NCBI GenBank assembly: GCA_903970355.1
Contig: CAJCIF010000468.1
Coordinates: forward strand, 1-10,743
Origin: Actinomycetota bacterium
GTDB taxonomy: Bacteria > Cyanobacteriota > Vampirovibrionia > Obscuribacterales > Obscuribacteraceae
Reading direction: 5' to 3'
DNA length: 10,743 bases
Numbering within the stretch: the stretch's first letter is position 1; each line of letters begins with the position of its first letter. The position numbers and the translations under genes were made by a program. The notes beneath the pieces are model-generated. The model was given only the letters and a program-made list of their open reading frames with translations, was not told where the DNA came from and ran no database searches. Shown here one piece after another: positions 6,842 to 10,743 of the stretch.

Positions 6842-8476
6842 CTAAGTGGTTGGCAGTTCAATCCAATCCCAGCCAAGTTCTTTTATAGCTTCTTCGAAAG
6901 TAAGTTTGGTTTCTTGGCAGTATTGAACCATTTGCAATCCGTGCTCGAAACTGAGATTGCCTTCTAAGATAAGCGCTCTGCATTTATTAGCGGCGTGAGC
7001 GAGCCCGTATTCAAGTTTTCCCTGAGCAACAAGTATCGCTGTAATTTCACCACCCAGACCAACTTGCAGTTTAGATGCTTCTTGCACTTGTTCAGCGGTG
7101 ACGATTTTTGTACGGAGCAATAGATCAGCTGCCAGTTTCGCCGGCTCAGCGGGAGGCACATCACCGGTTGCAATAATGTCGCCTGCCTTTTTGAGCACCA
7201 TTTTCAAACGTTCAAGATCTTCTTCCAACTCGTCTGCCGATTGATAACGATCGACCGGATCCTTTTGAATTGCTTTGAAAACAATTCGTTCCAATTCGGC
7301 AGGAATAGTGAGGTCTGGGCGCATGACAGCAAAAGGTGGTGCCATTTCATAGAGATGTTTGTACATAGTACGCAGATGATCCTCACCGATAAATGGTGCA
7401 CAAGCCGTTGCTGCTGCATAAAGTACACATCCCAGTGAATAGATATCAGAGCGAGCATCCACAGGTAAACCACAGCATTGTTCCGGACTCATGAAAAAGG
7501 GACTGCCTACAATGTTGCCTGTATTGGTAAGGTTTTGATCGAATTTGCGAGTTGAATCTTTATCCAATACTTTGGCGATCCCGAAATCAAGCACTTTGAC
7601 AAATTCCGGATCTGTCGAATCACCTAAGGAAAGAACGATGTTGCACGGTTTTATATCTCTGTGTATGACGTTCTTTCGATGCGCATGACTCAAAGCACGG
7701 CAGCACTGGATAAAGACCCGAATAAGATGATTGAGATCGAGCGGTCCATTTTCCTCTATGAAATCATGAAGGGTCGGCCCTTCAAGATAATCCATTACTA
7801 TGAAAGGCTGGCCTTTTTTAGAAAAACCAAAATCGTGCACCACAATCAAATTGGGGTGCATAAGAGTACTGGCCGCTTTGGCTTCATGCTCAAATCGCCT
7901 CTTACTAATTGGATCGGCAACTAGATCTGGATGTAATACCTTTAAAGCAACAAAGCGGTCTACTGAAATTTGGCGCGCTTTATAAACAGCTCCCATCCCT
8001 CCGCTGCCGATAAGCGACACAATTTCGTAGCGTTCTTCGAATACCATACCTGGCAAAAAGTCATCGGCCGAGGGTGGGGTGAGGTCTAATAATTCCGTGG
8101 CCTGTGCGGGTACCTTGAGAGCGGAGAGATCCAATTCTTTGGTTGGCCTCAGTTCTTCCGGAATTGAGGTCCCTTCTACTTGCACTTCGCCAACGAGCAT
8201 GGTGTGAATGATTTCGGGGTCATTTGTGGCGTAACGCCAGAGCGCCGGAGCATCGAACTCTTCTTCAGTTCGCAGTATCCAGCTTGTTTCCTGCCCCATT
8301 GATGGAACGATAAATAAAACCCTCTTTTCATTGCCAAAAGGCCAGGACATCGTTATGGGATTGCCTGGTCTGGCTCTGGATTGAGCAAAAGCCAGGTCTT
8401 CGGCTGATGGTATAGCCGAAAGTTTAGTTATATGAGGCCTGGTCTGCCTGGGTCGAAAAGAGTCGTTAAGTGGCAC
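6842..8476 (-). CDS. Hanks-type Ser/Thr protein kinase with C-terminal helical repeat domain
   Basis: This is a 544-residue soluble kinase expected to phosphorylate Ser/Thr on proteins in the cytoplasm. The kinase domain runs from about 146 to 425. All catalytic elements are present: glycine loop GSGGMGAVYK (157-166), ATP-binding Lys179, helix-C Glu198, HRDIKPCN (272-279, Asp274), DFG (297-299), SPE in place of APE (330-332) and Asp344. Residues 1-140 hold an unrecognised region. Residues 447-535 look like two related helical units of about 40-45 residues (LLLRTKIVTAEQVQEASKLQ, then LILEGNLSFEHGLQMVQYCQ), resembling in pattern the N-terminal domains of GspE/PilB-type proteins. No membrane segment is present, unlike PknB-type kinases with PASTA domains. 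The GTG at 8476 lacks a clear ribosome binding site; the ATG at codon 43 is the alternative start. It is convergent with the second TPR paralogue and divergent from the hydrolase gene. Substrates are unknown. Confidence 0.93.
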   Translation of the reverse strand: MPLNDSFRPRQTRPHITKLSAIPSAEDLAFAQSRARPGNPITMSWPFGNEKRVLFIVPSMGQETSWILRTEEEFDAPALWRYATNDPEIIHTMLVGEVQVEGTSIPEELRPTKELDLSALKVPAQATELLDLTPPSADDFLPGMVFEERYEIVSLIGSGGMGAVYKARQISVDRFVALKVLHPDLVADPISKRRFEHEAKAASTLMHPNLIVVHDFGFSKKGQPFIVMDYLEGPTLHDFIEENGPLDLNHLIRVFIQCCRALSHAHRKNVIHRDIKPCNIVLSLGDSTDPEFVKVLDFGIAKVLDKDSTRKFDQNLTNTGNIVGSPFFMSPEQCCGLPVDARSDIYSLGCVLYAAATACAPFIGEDHLRTMYKHLYEMAPPFAVMRPDLTIPAELERIVFKAIQKDPVDRYQSADELEEDLERLKMVLKKAGDIIATGDVPPAEPAKLAADLLLRTKIVTAEQVQEASKLQVGLGGEITAILVAQGKLEYGLAHAANKCRALILEGNLSFEHGLQMVQYCQETKLTFEEAIKELGWDWIELPTT

Positions 8477-8569
8477 TCTGCGGTTTTTTAGGGACTGAAC
8501 GGATCGACTGTCTACTTACTACAAGAATAGCACTTACAGAAATGGGATTGGCCCTATCCGGGCGGCCGT

Positions 8570-8614
8570 AGCAATTGAAAAGTGCCACTACAATTGATAC
8601 CGCTTTCAATTGCT
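8570..8614. repeat. 11-bp inverted repeat with three CAATTG cores between kinase and hydrolase genes
   Basis: AGCAATTGAAA at 8570-8580 is the exact reverse complement of TTTCAATTGCT at 8604-8614. The 23-base spacer holds a third CAATTG at 8591-8596. The three cores start at 8572, 8591 and 8607. The element sits in the 235-base divergent gap (8477-8711), where an operator serving one or both genes would be expected. As RNA it could also form a stem. No bound factor can be named. Confidence 0.5.
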
Positions 8615-8673
8615 GAGCGATTGGCTTCCGTTTACAGTGAATTTGCTGTCAGGTAGCGGGCTGGTGGCAAAGG

Positions 8674-8704
8674 TATGATCGGTAGCCTACTAGCCCTCTA
8701 AGGA
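8674..8704 (+). promoter_or_regulatory. Candidate -10 box and ribosome binding site of the hydrolase gene
   Basis: TATGAT at 8674-8679 matches five of six bases of the sigma-70 -10 consensus and lies 32 bases before the ATG at 8712; I see no good -35 at the usual distance. AAGGA at 8700-8704 is seven bases before that ATG and makes it a better start than the in-frame TTG at 8706. Confidence 0.35.
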
Positions 8705-8711
8705 TTTGACT

Positions 8712-9665
8712 ATGCAGTCAGTGACGAGATTCGCTCTTCTTCTTGTGCTTGGTTTTTGGTTGGAAGCGGCAACAGCAATGCCTCTAATCGCCGCTCCCTC
8801 AAAAGCGCTTGCTTTGGGTCAAAGCACAGCCCAGAAACGCAAAGCCGACATTTCGTTGCCGTATCGTTCTTGGGTTTGTCAGGGCAGCCCTAAAGTAGTA
8901 TTGCTTTGTGTGCATGGTCTTGGGTTTAGCAGTGAGGCCTTTGAAAACTTCGGAAAGCAGATGTCTCAGTTCGGATACGCCATCTACGCTGTTGATGTGC
9001 GCGGTTTCGGTGCTTTCACCAAAATGAAAGGGAAAGACCAGGTAGATTTCGATTCTTGCGTTTTTGATGTGCAACAAGCCTTGATAGCACTGCACAAGGC
9101 CTATCCCAAAACACCGGTATTTCTTCTAGGTGAATCAATGGGAGGGGCAATGGCTTTGCGGGTCACTTCTCGTTTCCCGCTTCTGGTGGATGGATTAATT
9201 TCAGCTGTTCCGTCGAATGATAGATTCGCTAAATTGTCGACCGCTTTCAAGGTTGGAACACATCTATTCAAAGGTGGAGACAAGCCCATTGATGTTGGAT
9301 CGATGATCGTCAATAGAGCGACGGCTGATCCGGAACTGCAGAAAAAATGGCTTGAAGACCCGTCCAATAGAATGACGCTATCAGCAAAAGAGCTCAAACA
9401 ATTCGGTGACTTCATGAAGGAGAATCACGACAGCGCCGTTCTTATTGAACGGCCGCCGGTTTTGATGTTGGCTGGATTTAAAGACAAGCTTGTTAGACCG
9501 GAAGGCACAATCGATTTGTTCAACGAACTTTCCACGCAGGATAAATTGCTGGTAGTGGTAGGAGATGGTGAACATCTTTTGTTTGAAGAAAACCAATTGA
9601 CAGGCGAAGTCAAATGGATCTTGAACGGATGGATCAATAGCAAGCTTACAAAACGTGCTAAATAA
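8712..9665 (+). CDS. Exported alpha/beta hydrolase, monoacylglycerol lipase-like
   Basis: This 317-residue serine hydrolase of the Hydrolase_4 (lysophospholipase/monoacylglycerol lipase) type probably cleaves a lipid or other ester outside the cytoplasmic membrane. The first 22-28 residues form a signal peptide: a short start, the hydrophobic core FALLLVLGFWLEAATA, then small residues. The fold's landmarks are in order: oxyanion-hole motif HGLG (68-71), a DVRGFG strand-turn (95-100), nucleophile elbow GESMGG (140-145, Ser142), acid Asp258 in AGFKDKLV and His288 in GDGEHLLFEE. A variable cap region lies at about 165-245, which decides substrate and cannot be read here. Length fits the family. 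The ATG at 8712 is chosen because of AAGGA at the right spacing. It is divergent from the kinase, and its stop lies two bases from the stop of the convergent small gene, with no terminator between them. Confidence 0.92.
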   Translation: MQSVTRFALLLVLGFWLEAATAMPLIAAPSKALALGQSTAQKRKADISLPYRSWVCQGSPKVVLLCVHGLGFSSEAFENFGKQMSQFGYAIYAVDVRGFGAFTKMKGKDQVDFDSCVFDVQQALIALHKAYPKTPVFLLGESMGGAMALRVTSRFPLLVDGLISAVPSNDRFAKLSTAFKVGTHLFKGGDKPIDVGSMIVNRATADPELQKKWLEDPSNRMTLSAKELKQFGDFMKENHDSAVLIERPPVLMLAGFKDKLVRPEGTIDLFNELSTQDKLLVVVGDGEHLLFEENQLTGEVKWILNGWINSKLTKRAK

Positions 9666-9667
9666 CG

Positions 9668-9982
9668 CTATTTGTGATTAACCTGGCCGTGTGTTTTACT
9701 GCTGGCAGCGTCTAGATCTTTGTTCAATTTGGCAATGTCATCGTCTGTCAATTTGCCCCGATTGCGAGCGCGAAAAGCAGCCTTTTTACGGGCAATGTTG
9801 GCTTGCATTTTGCGTAAGGCGCGTGCTTCTTTTGCAGATATCTGTTTGCTTTTCTCAGCATCATTGATGTCTTGCATCAACTGATTTTGACGTTCTTCAA
9901 TTGTCCAGACTTTAGACAGTGCCGGCAGTGCCGACAAAGAAATGCAGCTTAGAAAGGCAGCCTTGTGTAAGAGTGAATTCAT
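9668..9982 (-). CDS. Small exported basic helical protein, uncharacterised
   Basis: The product has 104 residues. Residues 1-23 look like a signal peptide with likely cleavage after ALPALS. The Cys at 13 lies in FLSC, a poor lipobox, so I do not call it a lipoprotein. The mature part is helical and basic: TIEERQNQLMQDI (27-39), then two related units, KQISAKEARALRKMQANIA (46-64) and GKLTDDDIAKLNKDLDAAS (76-94). This RQ...LT..EA..L...I...LT..E...L...LD.AS layout resembles, from memory, a widespread family of uncharacterised small secreted proteins known in proteobacteria. Its ATG lies five bases after the TGA of the antiporter gene, and an AGGA lies inside the antiporter's last codons, so the two are probably co-transcribed and translationally coupled. 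Function is unknown; an envelope role is only suggested by export. Confidence 0.8.
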   Translation of the reverse strand: MNSLLHKAAFLSCISLSALPALSKVWTIEERQNQLMQDINDAEKSKQISAKEARALRKMQANIARKKAAFRARNRGKLTDDDIAKLNKDLDAASSKTHGQVNHK

Positions 9983-9987
9983 TACAA

Positions 9988-10743
9988 TCAGTATCCTGTT
10001 TCGGCAATTGATGTTATCGATTCGGCTGAGATGGCTAGCGGTGGCACCGCGTCACCAGGAAACTTAGAAAAGAGGAAACTGTATGCCCCTTTCATCTTAC
10101 CTGTATTAATCAGATAGGCCAGAAGGGCATTGAGAATGATACTGGCTACGATTACGTGATAAACGACTTCCTCAATCATGTAGCCCCCGGCCAATCCGGG
10201 GATATTGCGAAGTTGCGCTGCCAGTGCAGCTGCTGCCAATCCTTTTGCCACCATCACTGATGCTATAGCAACTTCGTATTTTGTGACGGTTTTATCCGTC
10301 GTCGCTACAAGCACAACCGGAATGCGAATGAAGAATACCCACACGGTAAGGACAAGTCCAGCGGCCAGGAGTGTGGTATCCGTAACGATAACGGACATGC
10401 CCAGATAGACAAAGAAAAATGTTTTGAGGAGAAAGACGGAGTTATTGAGAAAGCTCTTTTCTGATTGGTTGAGTGGAATAGCCCGAAATCCAGGCAAATA
10501 CTTAATGACACTCGCCTTTACCATGTGAATATTGCCCAGCATTATGCCGAAAGCAAAAACAGCAATTGGTCCGCTGTAACCCAAGAATTCGACGAAGCCA
10601 TAAATTATCGAGACAAATGCGGCGGTTGTGAAGATACTATTTTCCAGGGCTCGCACTCTATTGAGAATGCTCGACCAGATGAAAGCGAACACTATGCCAA
10701 AGACGGTCGCTAACAAAAAGGAGGCGATCACATTGCCAACCAT
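9988..10743 (-). CDS. Cation/proton antiporter (Na+/H+ exchanger family), N-terminus cut by window end
   Basis: These 251 residues are the C-terminal half of an inner-membrane Na+(K+)/H+ exchanger of the PF00999 type, most like NhaP/CPA1 members. Hydrophobic segments lie at about 4-24, 36-53, 57-71, 103-120, 125-148, 158-178 and 193-213. Family-like features are AVFAFGIMLGN (61-71), FFFVYLGMSV (109-118), a membrane-embedded Arg in FIRIPVV (137-143) and VAKGLAAAALAAQ (165-177), where CPA1 proteins often have RG-A. The ion-binding Asp pair expected near the middle of the transporter lies upstream of the window, so ion specificity cannot be judged. The Met at the very edge is internal to the protein, not a start: about 150-200 residues should precede it. 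The last 30 residues are a short polar tail. The small exported protein follows five bases downstream on the same strand. Confidence 0.88.
   Translation of the reverse strand: MVGNVIASFLLATVFGIVFAFIWSSILNRVRALENSIFTTAAFVSIIYGFVEFLGYSGPIAVFAFGIMLGNIHMVKASVIKYLPGFRAIPLNQSEKSFLNNSVFLLKTFFFVYLGMSVIVTDTTLLAAGLVLTVWVFFIRIPVVLVATTDKTVTKYEVAIASVMVAKGLAAAALAAQLRNIPGLAGGYMIEEVVYHVIVASIILNALLAYLINTGKMKGAYSFLFSKFPGDAVPPLAISAESITSIAETGY

Noticed and set aside
8706..8711. TTG at 8706 as hydrolase start
   Set aside because: The ATG two codons later has AAGGA at normal spacing and gives a normal signal peptide.
10714..10743. Strong-looking ribosome binding site AAAAAGGAGG on the plus strand near the window end
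   Set aside because: It is inside the antiporter coding sequence (codons for a hydrophobic helix on the minus strand) and no matching plus-strand gene can be followed within the window.
10741..10743. ATG at the edge as the real start of the antiporter
   Set aside because: The translated part has only the C-terminal half of the family's length and lacks the ion-binding segment, so the true start lies outside the window.

Overview
The window carries eight protein-coding genes, two of them cut by the window edges, and no RNA genes, insertion sequences or CRISPR arrays that I can see. Base composition is moderate and even, with no island-like shift. The style of the genes (a soluble Hanks-type kinase with extra flanking domains, kinesin-light-chain-type TPR proteins on membrane anchors, small secreted proteins) reminds me of Obscuribacterales (Vampirovibrionia/Melainabacteria, the non-photosynthetic sister group of Cyanobacteria). 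That placement is an impression, not a demonstration; any Gram-negative-like free-living bacterium with many Ser/Thr kinases would fit.

Layout. (1) 1-1062, minus: zwf, glucose-6-phosphate dehydrogenase, missing its C-terminal end at the window start. (2) 1212-2081, plus: a bestrophin-family anion channel, divergent from zwf. (3) 2288-4372 and 4500-6830, plus: two full-length paralogues standing in tandem. Each has an N-terminal TPR domain, a long polar linker, one membrane segment, a roughly 270-residue domain predicted to lie outside the membrane, and two closing membrane segments. I recognise no named family beyond the TPR. (4) 6842-8476, minus: a cytoplasmic Ser/Thr protein kinase with all catalytic residues, a C-terminal pair of related helical repeats and an unrecognised N-terminal region; it meets the second paralogue tail to tail. 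(5) 8712-9665, plus: an exported serine alpha/beta hydrolase of the monoacylglycerol lipase type, divergent from the kinase. (6) 9668-9982 and 9988-10743, minus: a small exported basic helical protein directly downstream of the C-terminal half of a Na+/H+ (cation/proton) antiporter.

The most unusual part is 2288-8476. Two paralogous membrane proteins with a TPR domain inside and an unknown domain outside lie next to a protein kinase. A sensing or envelope-related signalling role is conceivable, but nothing in the sequence proves that the kinase and the paralogues act together, and the kinase is on the opposite strand. Non-coding signals of note are a possible two-state RNA leader in front of zwf, two mutually exclusive hairpins that control access to the ribosome binding site of the second paralogue, and a triple CAATTG element with an 11-bp inverted repeat between the kinase and hydrolase genes. 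The window also contains a complete set of central-metabolism and ion-transport genes of ordinary type (zwf, bestrophin, antiporter), so it reads as chromosomal sequence.
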